64,000 nucleotides of DNA, from NCBI GenBank assembly GCA_027488845.1, contig JAIYBC010000025.1:124001-188000 (forward strand). The letters run 5' to 3'. This stretch comes from Verrucomicrobiales bacterium. Lineage in GTDB: Bacteria > Verrucomicrobiota > Verrucomicrobiia > Limisphaerales > UBA9464. Positions 35,951-44,693 of the stretch are shown piece by piece. The number at the start of each line of letters is the position of its first letter. Positions within the stretch are counted from its first letter, which is position 1. The position numbers and the translations under genes were made by a program. A model generated the notes under the pieces. The model ran no database searches. It was not told where the DNA came from and saw nothing but the letters and a program-made list of their open reading frames with translations.

Positions 35951-37306
35951 TCACCGCGGTTGGACGAGGCAGCTCCGGAACCCGCCCGTAAGGGCCTCCC
36001 GATCGAGGTTGCGTCCGATGAAGACCAGCCGGTTGAACCTCTCCTCGCCCGGTTTCCAAGGCCGGTCGCTGTTCGCCTCGAGCAGCATGTGGACGCCCTG
36101 GAACACGACGCGGCGGTCTGAGCCCTGGACGTGGAGAACCCCCTTGCTGCGGAAGAGGTCGGCGCCACGGGTCTGGAGCAGCTCCGAGAGCCACGCGTTG
36201 ACCCGCTTGGAGTCCACGGGCGCCTTCTCTTCGATGCCAACGCTGGTGACGCTGCTGTCGTGCTCGTGTCCATGGCCCCCGAACTCGGAGGTGACCGCGG
36301 GTTCGATCCCCTGGACACCGTCGTCGAGGGTCATGCCGAATTCGTCGGGCCCGTGTTGGGTGAAGAGGGCGAAGGCCCCTGCAGCGGGAACACGGAGACG
36401 GAGACGGGCCGGCTGGTCGTTCGAGAGGTCGACCCGGTAGCGATGTCCATCCGGGCCGATCGAGGCGGTGTCCCCGATGGCGACCGGCTTGCCGGCGAAG
36501 CGTCGCAGTGCAGCGAGCCGGGCTTCGTGAAGGGTGGCCTCGGACGTGTCCGAGACCGGCAGGACCACCAGGTCCAGCGATGGGTCGGGGCCCGGCTGGA
36601 AGGTGAGGTTCGAGACGCCGCCGGCGAGTCGGAAGATCCCACCCCACTCGAACGGGAGCTCCTCGGTGAGGAACTCCGCGTCCTGGGCCACCTTCGCCGC
36701 GAGATCGAAGGCCCGGATGTCGAGAACCTGGTCCAGCGGCAGCTCCGCCTGTCGCGTTCGATGGAAACGTGCGGCGACATTCATCGACCGGAGCCGGCGC
36801 TCCAGCGCCTGCAGCTCGTCCGATGGGACGAGGTCCGTCTTGTTCACGAGGATCACGTCGGCGAAGGCCACCTGCTTGCGGCAGTCGTCGCTCGTCTCCA
36901 GATGCCGTCCGATGTGGAAGGCGTCCACCAGGGTGACGATGCCGTCGAGGCGGAAGGACTCCTTGATCTCGTCGTCGACGATGAAGGTCTGCGCCACCGG
37001 ACCCGGATCGGCGAGGCCGGTGGTCTCGACGAGGATGTAGTCGAAGCGGTCGCGGCGACGGAGGAGCTGGCCGAGGATCCGGATGAGGTCGCCGCGGACG
37101 GTGCAGCAGATGCAGCCGTTGTTCATCTCGAAGATCTCCTCCTCGGCGTTGACGACGAGCTCGTTGTCCACGCCGACCTCGCCGAATTCGTTTTCGATCA
37201 CGGCGATGCGTTTGCCGTGGTGTTCGGAAAGGATGCGGTTGAGGAGGGTCGTCTTGCCGGATCCGAGGAATCCGGTGAGGACGGTGACGGGAATGCGTTG
37301 GTCCAT
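35951..37306 (-). CDS. COG0523/CobW-family GTP-binding metal chaperone (first)
   Basis: 451 residues. Start at [20 protein letters not shown] (37306). P-loop GFLGSGKTT (12-20), the metal-binding G-C65-I-C67-C68 motif that defines COG0523, switch residues in ETTGLADP and the G-domain NKTDLV. The CobW C-terminal domain follows, with [10 protein letters not shown] and [13 protein letters not shown] histidine-rich patch FGGHGHEHD lies in the linker near residue 345. Family members deliver zinc (or cobalt) to client enzymes. Last gene of the - strand metal operon, 44 bases after the MerC-like gene. Confidence 0.93.
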   Translation of the reverse strand: MDQRIPVTVLTGFLGSGKTTLLNRILSEHHGKRIAVIENEFGEVGVDNELVVNAEEEIFEMNNGCICCTVRGDLIRILGQLLRRRDRFDYILVETTGLADPGPVAQTFIVDDEIKESFRLDGIVTLVDAFHIGRHLETSDDCRKQVAFADVILVNKTDLVPSDELQALERRLRSMNVAARFHRTRQAELPLDQVLDIRAFDLAAKVAQDAEFLTEELPFEWGGIFRLAGGVSNLTFQPGPDPSLDLVVLPVSDTSEATLHEARLAALRRFAGKPVAIGDTASIGPDGHRYRVDLSNDQPARLRLRVPAAGAFALFTQHGPDEFGMTLDDGVQGIEPAVTSEFGGHGHEHDSSVTSVGIEEKAPVDSKRVNAWLSELLQTRGADLFRSKGVLHVQGSDRRVVFQGVHMLLEANSDRPWKPGEERFNRLVFIGRNLDREALTGGFRSCLVQPR

Positions 37307-37350
37307 GGTCGGAAGGTTCAGGGGTGGCGGTGAGGCATCGGAAAAGGGGC

Positions 37351-37734
37351 TCAGGTGCGTGAGTGCCAGTAGGCGAGGCTGCGGTTGAGTTGGTGGGCGA
37401 CGACGAGGAGGACCGAGGCCAGCAGCGTGACCAGGACTTCGCCGACCTCGCCGAGTCCGGTGCCGGATCCGAATCGGGCCGCGGAGAGCAGGATCCAGCC
37501 GGCGGCGACCCACGGCACCACGCGTCCCGAACGGTGGCGTCCCCAGCCCCGGACGGTGGCGACGAGGCTCGTCACCGCGAGGAACGCGGCAAAGATGCCG
37601 TGCGCGGCACCGCCGGCGATGGATGACATCCGCGGCGGCAGCCACGGGGCCACGAGGCAATGCAGGGAGACGGCCACCGCCAGCAGCACGCAGGCGCGGT
37701 CGATCCGGTTGGCGTCGTCGGGTCCGGTCAGCAT
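37351..37734 (-). CDS. MerC-domain membrane protein
   Basis: 127 residues from ATG 37734. About four membrane segments: [57 protein letters not shown] and [21 protein letters not shown]. The SLHCLVAP motif is the short helix found in MerC-like metal transporters, though only one Cys is present. MerC-like genes often accompany COG0523 GTPases, suggesting a role in metal uptake rather than mercury resistance. It is packed 7 bases after the PepSY gene. Confidence 0.8.
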   Translation of the reverse strand: MLTGPDDANRIDRACVLLAVAVSLHCLVAPWLPPRMSSIAGGAAHGIFAAFLAVTSLVATVRGWGRHRSGRVVPWVAAGWILLSAARFGSGTGLGEVGEVLVTLLASVLLVVAHQLNRSLAYWHSRT

Positions 37735-37741
37735 GGGAGGT

Positions 37742-38893
37742 TCAGCGGGTTTCCGGGCGGACTTGCGGATTCGAAGCGGGGGCCGTGGACCTCCGGCGCG
37801 CGTTCCAGAGGGCGAGGGAGGAGGCGAAGAGGACGAGCGGGACGAATCCGAGCAGCAGCCAGAGGACCCGTGTGGCCGTGCCGCCGAAGGTCCCGACATG
37901 GAGCGGGAACATCGACCTCAACACACGTTGGGCGGGTGTGCGTTCGGAATGGAGATCGGCCCTCAGCAGACGTCCGTCGAACGGATCGACATGGAGATGG
38001 TTTGCGCCCTCGCGTCTCCATTCGCCGGGGAGCCGCTTGCGGACCGTGAATTGGGCATCCTCGTCCCCGGGAAGATGGATCCAGTTGGGCGGCGCCTTGG
38101 GAAGCACGGCGGACGAGACCTCAAGGACCCGGTCGAGGGAGATCCAAGGCGTGGTGCCGGTCCGCGGACCGGGAGGCGGGGAATCCTCGGCGGCGGACGA
38201 CCGGGTGAGGGTGGAGGCCAGCCAGCGGAAGGGCTCCTTGAAGGGGAAGTAGGCCCCGGTCACGACCACGACCAGCAGGGGGATGAAGGTCCACATGCCG
38301 ACGGCCCGGTGCAGGTCGAAGGTGCGCCGACGCCATCCGGCGTTGCCCATCACCCGCAAACCTTCGGCCCAGGCGCGCCCGCGGTTCGGGATCCAGAGCA
38401 GGACCCCCGAGACGAGCAGCACCGTCCAGGCCAGCGATCCGAGGCCGTTGACCTGCTCGCCCACGCCGCCGCCGAGCAGTTGGGCGTGGAACAGGTAGAG
38501 CCATTCCGTGACGTTCCGGTCGGCGGGCCGGGAGCCGAGAAGACGCCCGGTGTAGGGGTCCGCATAGACGTGGAACGAACGTCCTTCGCGGTCGTGTCCC
38601 CAGAACGAGATCGCCCGATCGGCCGATTCGGGGAGGTTCACCGTCTGGAACACGGCGCCGGGATGTTCGTGGAGTGCCCGGTCGTACATCGGCTGCAGCG
38701 CGGTTCTGGGGCCGTTCGGGGCCACCCGGGTGAGTCCGCCGTGGATGAAGTCCTCGATCTCGTCACGGAACACGATCAGCCCGCCGCTGAGGGAGACGAG
38801 CACCAGCCAGGTCCCGAGAACGAGGCCGATCCACCGGTGCAGGAGACGGAATCCTCCGCGGAGGTTGGACGACGTGGAACAGCGGGTTTCCAT
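37742..38893 (-). CDS. PepSY-associated transmembrane protein
   Basis: 383 residues from ATG 38893. The N-terminus GGFRLLHRWIGLVLGTWLVLVSLSGGLIVFRDEIE is the first helix of the PepSY_TM family. Further helices are at WLYLFHAQLL...AWTVLLVSGVLLWIP, FDLHRAVGMWTFIPLLVVVVTGAYFPF and VLWLLLGFVPLVLFASSLALW. The conserved His residues (HRW, FHAQ, DLHR) are typical of the group related to FecR/iron-siderophore-associated and ferric-reductase-like proteins. A PepSY-like loop (FHVYADPYTGRLLG) lies between helices. Its place between metal-chaperone genes points to metal reduction or uptake. Confidence 0.87.
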   Translation of the reverse strand: METRCSTSSNLRGGFRLLHRWIGLVLGTWLVLVSLSGGLIVFRDEIEDFIHGGLTRVAPNGPRTALQPMYDRALHEHPGAVFQTVNLPESADRAISFWGHDREGRSFHVYADPYTGRLLGSRPADRNVTEWLYLFHAQLLGGGVGEQVNGLGSLAWTVLLVSGVLLWIPNRGRAWAEGLRVMGNAGWRRRTFDLHRAVGMWTFIPLLVVVVTGAYFPFKEPFRWLASTLTRSSAAEDSPPPGPRTGTTPWISLDRVLEVSSAVLPKAPPNWIHLPGDEDAQFTVRKRLPGEWRREGANHLHVDPFDGRLLRADLHSERTPAQRVLRSMFPLHVGTFGGTATRVLWLLLGFVPLVLFASSLALWNARRRSTAPASNPQVRPETR

Positions 38894-38899
38894 GGGCAA

Positions 38900-39169
38900 T
38901 CAGGTCAGGCCTTCGAAGTCCGCACGGGTGACCTCGGCGAGAGGCTTGGCGACGCGCAGCCGAAGGGGCGGGTTCCCGGCCCGGAAGACGACCACCACGG
39001 TCTCGACGTCGGAGCAGCCGGGGTCCGCGCAGGCGACCTCGTTGACGGAAACCGTGTCGGACTCGGAGAGCCGAAGGCGCTCGAAGACCCATCCACGGAG
39101 CCTGCGGGATTCCGGCCGCGTCCCGCGTGCACGGCGGGCCGGTGGGTCCAGGCGGATCAGGTTCCTCAT
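38900..39169 (-). CDS. Small conserved protein of the metal-chaperone cluster
   Basis: 89 residues from ATG 39169, which overlaps the stop of the upstream CobW gene by 4 bases (ATGA), so it is almost certainly translated. Basic N-terminus with many Arg, then [23 protein letters not shown] with a Cys-x4-Cys pair, and a C-terminal [19 protein letters not shown] know no assigned function. The paired cysteines and constant company with COG0523 genes make a metal-handling or redox role plausible; this is inference. Confidence 0.7.
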   Translation of the reverse strand: MRNLIRLDPPARRARGTRPESRRLRGWVFERLRLSESDTVSVNEVACADPGCSDVETVVVVFRAGNPPLRLRVAKPLAEVTRADFEGLT

Positions 39170-40446
39170 GGTTCGGCGCGGTGCGTCTCCGCGGATGGGC
39201 GGATCGTGGTTGGAATCTCCTCGGGATCGGAGGGACCCTCCGAGACCCAGGGAGCGAACGGGTCTGGCAGGCGTGCCCAGGCCTCGGGACCGGTCTGCAT
39301 CTCGGCATCGGTGAGGAGGCAGGCGTCGAGACGCGCGTTCATCGCATCGGGATCGGCGCCCTGCCCGATGAGGACGATCTCCTGGCGTCGGTCTCCCCAG
39401 GGCTTCCTCCACTCCCGGAGGATCTCGCGGACCTCCTCGTCGTCGTCGGGCCACTGGTTCTTCGGTGCGGCGGCCCACCAGAGTCCCGCACCCTCGGTGC
39501 GGCATGCGGGACCGGCCTGGCTCCAGGAGCCGGCCCAGTCGTTGCGTGAGGCGAGCCAGAAGAGACCCTTGCTGCGCAGGATCCCGGGCCACTCGGACTC
39601 GATGCAGGCCTGGAAGCGCTGCGGGTGGAAGGGCCGACGGGCCCGGTACACCCAGTTTCGGATGCCGTATTCCTCTGTTTCCGGGGTGTGTTCTCCGCGG
39701 AGTTCCCTCAGCCAGCCCGGAGCCCGCTGCGCCTCCTCGAAGTCGAAGAGCCCCGTGCCCACGACCTCCTTGAGCGGAACCTTTCCGAAGCGGCTCACGA
39801 CCTGTTTCGCCCTCGGGTTGAGAGCGCGGAGGATGCCGGCCAACCGATCGAGTTCTTCCCGGGCGACAAGGTCGGCCTTGTTCAGCACGAGGACGTCGGC
39901 GAACTCGACCTGTTCGATCAGCAGGTCGACCACACACCGCTCGTCGTCCTCGGCGCGCGCCTGCCGACGATCGGCGAGCGTGTCCATCGACGCGTAGTCG
40001 TGGAGGAAGCGGAGCGCGTCGACGACGGTGACCAGGGTGTCCAGGCGGGCGATGTCGCCGAGGCACTGGCCGTTCTCGTCGGTGAAGGTGAACGTCTCGG
40101 CGACCGGCATCGGTTCGGAGATGCCGGTGCTTTCGATGACGAGGCAGTCGAAACGTCCCTGGCGGGCGAGCGACGCGACCTCGCGGAGGAGGTCCTCCCG
40201 GAGCGTGCAGCAGATGCAGCCGTTGGACATCTCGACGAGCGTCTCCTCGGTCCTCCGGAGTTCCGCACCTCCCTGCCGGACGAGGCGGGCGTCGACGTTG
40301 ACCTCGCTCATGTCGTTGACGATGAGCGCCACCCGGAGGTTCTCGCGGTTGTTGAGGAGATGGTTCAGCAGCGTCGTCTTGCCGGCGCCGAGGAAGCCCG
40401 ACAACACGGTCACCGGAAGCCTGGGATGGGTTGGGGAAGCGTCCAT
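39166..40446 (-). CDS. COG0523/CobW-family GTP-binding metal chaperone (second, YciC/ZigA type)
   Basis: 426 residues. P-loop GFLGAGKTT, metal motif G-C77-I-C79-C80, ESTGISEP and NKADLV are all present. The longer C-terminal part with [29 protein letters not shown] and the [16 protein letters not shown] block is that of the YciC/ZigA subgroup, which in other bacteria is produced under zinc limitation. The two COG0523 proteins in this operon are of different subgroups, so they are not a recent duplication. It starts 1 base after the stop of the upstream secreted protein. Confidence 0.93.
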   Translation of the reverse strand: MDASPTHPRLPVTVLSGFLGAGKTTLLNHLLNNRENLRVALIVNDMSEVNVDARLVRQGGAELRRTEETLVEMSNGCICCTLREDLLREVASLARQGRFDCLVIESTGISEPMPVAETFTFTDENGQCLGDIARLDTLVTVVDALRFLHDYASMDTLADRRQARAEDDERCVVDLLIEQVEFADVLVLNKADLVAREELDRLAGILRALNPRAKQVVSRFGKVPLKEVVGTGLFDFEEAQRAPGWLRELRGEHTPETEEYGIRNWVYRARRPFHPQRFQACIESEWPGILRSKGLFWLASRNDWAGSWSQAGPACRTEGAGLWWAAAPKNQWPDDDEEVREILREWRKPWGDRRQEIVLIGQGADPDAMNARLDACLLTDAEMQTGPEAWARLPDPFAPWVSEGPSDPEEIPTTIRPSAETHRAEP

Positions 40447-40447
40447 G

Positions 40448-42406
40448 TCAGGGGTTGGAAGGAGTCACACGGTGGAACCCGGCCGGACGCTCCGGCAGGT
40501 CCAGGAGGACGGCTGCGGAGGGATCCGGGACGACGACGTTGGTCCATGCGGACCAGGTCATCAGGTCCGGGGAGGACTCGAGCCGGTAGGCGGCACCGGG
40601 AAAGCCTCCGACGCGCAAGGCCAGACCCGGCTGGGCACGAACCAACTGCAACCTGGCGGTGGGAACCGCGTAGAAGCTGCGGTTCTTGTTGGCCGCGTCC
40701 TTGTAGCGTCCGACGAGGACTCGGTTGTCGTTGATGTCGTAGACCCGGACGCCGGCGTGGCCCGGCAGGTTGATCACCTGTGTCGAGCCGTCGGCCCAGC
40801 GGACGAACGGGATGTTGGCGCTGGTGAGGTTCGGCTTGAACTCGCCGACGATGTCTCCGCGGTTGTTGATGCCGTAGAGGGTGGTCTGGGCCGCGCCGGG
40901 ATAGTTCCAGATGGTCGCCGTGTTGTTCGTCAGGTTGTAGACGAGGCCGTTGGGAGTGTCGAAGAAGCCCGGCCAAGCCGCGCCGACGACCACGCCGTGG
41001 TCGTTCATTCCGAAGGCGCCGTTGACCTGGAATCCGGGAACGTTGAACACGGTGAACGTCCTGTTCGTGTTCCAGACCCATGCCGTGTTGTTGCCGCCGC
41101 CGGCGACGCGGCCGTGCTCGTCGATGTCAACGGTGAAGCCGAAGTCGGGATCGCCGGACCAGGTGATGGCGGTGTGGTTCCCGCTGCGGTCGCGCGTGAA
41201 GGCGCGGTAGGTCCCGAAGGTCGGATCCGCGGGATCCGCATAGTAGCCCGCGAGCGTTCCGGTCGACGTGAGGCCACCCCATTCGGTGTAGTCGGATCCG
41301 GGATATCCCTCCCGTTCCGTCTCCTGACCGGTCGTGGTGTCGAAGAGATAGCCGCGGGTCACGCCGTCGGTGCCATCCACCGTGCCGGTGACCTGGCCTC
41401 GGTCGTTGATCTTGTTGGCGCTGCTGCTCGCAGAGTTGGTCAGGGCGATCCGGTGGACGAGGAAGTCCACCTCGGCCTTCGGTGTCGCCACGAACGCGGT
41501 CACCGCATTCGAGTTGCTCGCATCGTTGTAGGTGCCGGAGATCTGGCCGGCGTTGTTGATCGTCCGACCCGAGCCGGGCAACTCCGGATAGCTGAACGTC
41601 CCGCTGGCCGACATGACCCACGTCTTGGTGACGTTGTTGGTGTTCCGGTAGGTGCCCAGAACCATCCCGTTGTCGCTGATGTTGAACGCGAGCGCGGAGA
41701 CCAGTCCGTCCGGCGAACCGGTGGGAACGATCTCGGAATAGGAGCCGTTTCGGAGCAGGAAGGGCCGGTTGACCGAGTCCTCCAACTGATACTGGCCCAC
41801 GATGTCGCCGGCGTCGTTGATGCCGTAGGCGCGGCTCAACACGGCCCCGGGGAAGTGGATCTCGGCCGAGACGCCGTTGGTGTGGACGAAGCCGCGAGTC
41901 AGTCCGAACGACGTCAGGTCGCTGCGGGTTTCGCCGACCATGTGGCCGAGGTTGTTGATGTCGGAGATCGCCGTGCTGGCCACGCCCGGATAGTCGAACG
42001 GTTCAAAGGTTCCGTCGGCCCGGCGGATAAACCCGCGTGTCTGGTTGGCCGGTTGGCCGTTCGTCCGGTAGCGACCGACCACTTCGCCGCGGTCGTTGAT
42101 TCCCTGGGCCAACATGCCGGGCGTCGAGGTCGCCACGTTCACATTGGTGATCTCCACATGGGAGGCGTGGAAGTTGTCCGCGAAGAGGAACGAGCGGACG
42201 AGGCTGGTCGTGACCACGCGGCCCCGGTTGTCCATCCCGTAGGGATAGCCGCCGGTCTGCGCGGGGTTGCCCACCTTCACGTAGGTGTAGTCGACGGCGA
42301 GGGTCGCGGTCGGGGCCAACAGGAGCCACCCGGCGCAGGCGGCTGATCGGAACGGGCGTAGGCCGGAACGGCCGGGATCGGAGGTGCGATTCGGTGCTGT
42401 TTTCAT
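40448..42406 (-). CDS. Secreted HAF-repeat protein with Ig-like tail
   Basis: 652 residues. Signal peptide region ~20-37 ([19 protein letters not shown]). Ten copies of the HAF repeat (G-I-N-D-x-G-x-V-V-G type): [120 protein letters not shown]. These should fold as beta-propeller blades. The C-terminal 60 residues carry the [16 protein letters not shown]...FHRVTPSNP module shared with its neighbours. Located 42 bases after the preceding secreted-protein gene and 1 base before a zinc-chaperone gene. Confidence 0.85.
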   Translation of the reverse strand: MKTAPNRTSDPGRSGLRPFRSAACAGWLLLAPTATLAVDYTYVKVGNPAQTGGYPYGMDNRGRVVTTSLVRSFLFADNFHASHVEITNVNVATSTPGMLAQGINDRGEVVGRYRTNGQPANQTRGFIRRADGTFEPFDYPGVASTAISDINNLGHMVGETRSDLTSFGLTRGFVHTNGVSAEIHFPGAVLSRAYGINDAGDIVGQYQLEDSVNRPFLLRNGSYSEIVPTGSPDGLVSALAFNISDNGMVLGTYRNTNNVTKTWVMSASGTFSYPELPGSGRTINNAGQISGTYNDASNSNAVTAFVATPKAEVDFLVHRIALTNSASSSANKINDRGQVTGTVDGTDGVTRGYLFDTTTGQETEREGYPGSDYTEWGGLTSTGTLAGYYADPADPTFGTYRAFTRDRSGNHTAITWSGDPDFGFTVDIDEHGRVAGGGNNTAWVWNTNRTFTVFNVPGFQVNGAFGMNDHGVVVGAAWPGFFDTPNGLVYNLTNNTATIWNYPGAAQTTLYGINNRGDIVGEFKPNLTSANIPFVRWADGSTQVINLPGHAGVRVYDINDNRVLVGRYKDAANKNRSFYAVPTARLQLVRAQPGLALRVGGFPGAAYRLESSPDLMTWSAWTNVVVPDPSAAVLLDLPERPAGFHRVTPSNP

Positions 42407-42448
42407 GGGGGTCCTTCTGAAGGGGAGCAGGGGCAGTGGAATCGGGGT

Positions 42449-43198
42449 TCAGTTGTCCAAGACGATGCGGGCGCGGAAGAATCGGCGGTCGCCGGACGGC
42501 TCCACGGGGACCGACCCCGTGGTGTCGGCGCCCACGACGGGATCGCCCAGGCGGGTCCATGGTCCGGACGCCTCGGGCGCCGCCTCGATCTGGTAGGCGA
42601 GGCCGACACGGGCGTGGAACGAGATCGTCAGGCCGGACCCGATGCGGGACAGCTCCAGTCGGGCGGAGACGGGTGCGAAGGTCAGGGAGTATTCCGGCGA
42701 CGGGAGGAGACTGGCCGTGCCGAGATCGATGAGGCGGAACCGGACGGTGCGCGTGCCGTCGAAGGCGACGCCGACCACCGAGCGGTCGATGAAGACGATC
42801 GGGTGGTTGTGGAGATTGCCGGTGGAGCCGATCCGCAGGCTTTCGCCGGGTTCGTCGGCGAAGACCTGGGCGGGCGCGGTGAAGGAACGCAGCGAAAGCC
42901 CGGGATCGATCGACACCACCTCGAGATGCACGTTGGCCCCGGCGGCGAGCGGTTTGACCGCATTGGCGACGTTGGTCACGACCACGGCGTCGAAGCCCAG
43001 GACCGTGCTGGACCATCCTTGGAACGGACCCGAGGAGACCGGGGAAAGGTGGAGGGTCCGTGTCGGAAGATTCGTCGCGTCCAGGCGCATCGAGGAGGTC
43101 TGGCCGATGAGAATGTCGCCCTCATGCTGGGCGCGGGCCGAGGCCGCGAGACCCAGGAGGAGCCCGAGGATGAAGCAGGCTCGTTCTGCGGACTTCAT
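42449..43198 (-). CDS. Secreted protein of the metal operon with mature His-containing N-terminus
   Basis: 249 residues from ATG 43198, overlapping the upstream stop by 4 bases. Signal peptide MKSAERACFILGLLLGLAASARA; the predicted mature end reads QHEGDILIG. Central beta-rich part with GNLHNHPIVFIDRSVVGVAF, and the C-terminal Ig-like tail VGLAYQIEAAPEASGPWTRLGDP...RRFFRARIVLDN. The His/Asp-rich start and the H-N-H segment resemble the pattern I recall in Zur-repressed surface proteins of other phyla; family identity is not certain. Probably a cell-surface metal-binding or substrate-binding protein. Confidence 0.75.
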   Translation of the reverse strand: MKSAERACFILGLLLGLAASARAQHEGDILIGQTSSMRLDATNLPTRTLHLSPVSSGPFQGWSSTVLGFDAVVVTNVANAVKPLAAGANVHLEVVSIDPGLSLRSFTAPAQVFADEPGESLRIGSTGNLHNHPIVFIDRSVVGVAFDGTRTVRFRLIDLGTASLLPSPEYSLTFAPVSARLELSRIGSGLTISFHARVGLAYQIEAAPEASGPWTRLGDPVVGADTTGSVPVEPSGDRRFFRARIVLDN

Positions 43199-44190
43199 GG
43201 GGCCTTGACGCGGAAGAAGCGGTGGGAGGCGGTCGGGAGGACAGGGAGGTCCCGTTGTCCGCCCGTTCCCGGGAACAGAGAGCCTTCGTCGTTCCAGGGG
43301 CCGGCGGGTGTGGATGCGGACTGCAGTTGGTTCGTCCTTCCCTCCACCGTGTACAGGGACAGCGCGAGCGCGCCGTCGGTGTTGCACACCCACGTCAGGC
43401 GCAGATCCTGGGCGGCGGTGAATTGCTCGACCGCGCCGGCGAATCCGGGTTCATCGAGCCCGTTGTTGAACACGAGGTGCACCGGCGGTGCGGAGGCGTA
43501 TTGCGGCGAGCGCAAGGTCAGCGGGAACGTGTAGGCTCCCACCGCCGGCGCGACGCCGTTGGTCGTGCGCAGGATGAAGACGAAGTGGGTGTGCAGGGTT
43601 CCGCGGGTCCCGATCTGGGCGATCCGGTAACCCGAAGCGAAGACCGTGTCCTTGCGGATCGTGACGGCGTTCAGGTGATTCCCGAAGGGTCCGGGTTCCA
43701 CGAACTCCATGAACTCGGGCCCGATGTTCGCGGAGGACCAGTTCGTTCCATTCCACCGCTTCAACGGCCCGGTGACGTCGAAGAGAATCTCGTCGTCGAA
43801 CCTGAAACCGTTCCCCGCGAATCCGGGATTGTCGGTGGCGTACACGGTTCCGTTGCCGAGGACGTCGTTCTCGCGAACGTTCACCGAATGGACGGCGGCA
43901 TCCACCTGGAGGGCCCCGTCCGCACGTGAAACCAGGACGTCCGAATGCGTCGCCAGGAGACGCGTTGCCACAAGGAGCGGGAACAGCGCGGAGACCCTGG
44001 ACCATCCCCTTCGGACTGGAGGGGCGCCGGCAGCGCCATCCAGGGCTTGAGATCCTCGAGGAGCTTCATCGAGGGGATGCCGTTGGGACCGCGGCCGCGT
44101 CGCACACCCGCTTCCCAGCGCCGGACCCACTTGAGAAGGCGAGCCCGGCAACGGAGGACAGAATTCGGGATGGAGTATTGACCGGTACAT
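43195..44190 (-). CDS. Secreted protein, first gene of the metal operon; start unresolved
   Basis: About 331 residues if started at ATG 44190. The only hydrophobic signal-like segment (WSRVSALFPLLVATRLLATHS) lies ~64 residues inside, so the true start may be a rare codon further in, or there may be a frame error. An overlapping frame contains a tidy MKLLEDLKPWMALPAPL start (44066) that would need a shift to join. The mature part begins HSDVLVSRADGALQVD, with GTLHTHFVFIL further on, parallel to the next protein (QHEGDIL..., GNLHNHPIVFI). It ends in the TNQLQSASTPAGPWNDEGS...HRFFRVKAP tail. The two genes are likely distant paralogues. Confidence 0.6.
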   Translation of the reverse strand: MYRSILHPEFCPPLPGSPSQVGPALGSGCATRPRSQRHPLDEAPRGSQALDGAAGAPPVRRGWSRVSALFPLLVATRLLATHSDVLVSRADGALQVDAAVHSVNVRENDVLGNGTVYATDNPGFAGNGFRFDDEILFDVTGPLKRWNGTNWSSANIGPEFMEFVEPGPFGNHLNAVTIRKDTVFASGYRIAQIGTRGTLHTHFVFILRTTNGVAPAVGAYTFPLTLRSPQYASAPPVHLVFNNGLDEPGFAGAVEQFTAAQDLRLTWVCNTDGALALSLYTVEGRTNQLQSASTPAGPWNDEGSLFPGTGGQRDLPVLPTASHRFFRVKAP

Positions 44191-44203
44191 ATCGCGAACC
44201 TGC

Positions 44204-44253
44204 TTCAACCGTTGAATCAAGGAGTTGGGTCCAACAATGCAAAGCGTTTGCAT
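44204..44253. promoter_or_regulatory. Cluster of three palindromes before the metal operon
   Basis: Within 50 bases: TTCAAC-C-GTTGAA (44204-44216), GTTGG-GT-CCAAC (44224-44235) and ATGCAAA-GCG-TTTGCAT (44237-44253). The last resembles the box at 44398 and could be a weaker site for the same regulator. They lie just upstream of the most probable start of the first operon gene, in a stretch visibly richer in A/T than its surroundings. Confidence 0.45.
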
Positions 44254-44396
44254 CACAGTGGCCGAAGAATGCGTGCGTTTGACTCTCTGTTTAACGTGTT
44301 GATAGGAGCGCGTTTATGCAGTCCGCAGAATCGGGGAGCCCGATTTCTGAAGTCGGCCAATCCGAAGCGCCCACAGAGTACGATCCTCGGTCTATG

Positions 44397-44415
44397 AATG
44401 CAAATGATTTGCATT
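44397..44415. promoter_or_regulatory. Candidate Fur/Zur-type box (TGCAAAT-G-ATTTGCA)
   Basis: The 19 bases AATGCAAATGATTTGCATT form a perfect inverted repeat; the core is 7-1-7, TGCAAAT-G-ATTTGCA. This is the geometry and outline (TGnnAAT-n-ATTnnCA) of binding sites for Fur-superfamily metalloregulators, including Zur. It sits in the 437-base divergent gap between the metal-chaperone operon and the beta-propeller gene at 44694. The gap holds no convincing gene. Confidence 0.5.
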
Positions 44416-44693
44416 TCAGGTCTCCGATCCAGAATCTCCGAAGCGTGGTCGTCGGTGGACTGGAGTGGAGGGTCGGGATGGGTTTCCCGGTCCACCAACG
44501 GGCGCAAGCCTGCCAAACAGCCATTCCAACCGCCGGCGACCCGATCGTTTCCACCGGTTTGGCGGGTTCGGATTTCGAATGGGCACCGTCGCCCGGCCGT
44601 CGACGACTCCGGTCAGGGGATTTCACGGGGACTCCGGGCAATTCCTGGTCTTCGTGAATGGGGGCCGATGGAACAGGACCAACACCCAACACC

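Noticed and set aside
37742-38893. Ferric siderophore reductase call for the PepSY protein
   Set aside because: Helices and His residues fit the wider PepSY family but nothing points specifically to siderophores.
44316-44657. Possible small + strand gene in the divergent gap
   Set aside because: Its first codons overlap the Fur/Zur-like palindrome and the translation has no domain; treated as regulatory DNA.
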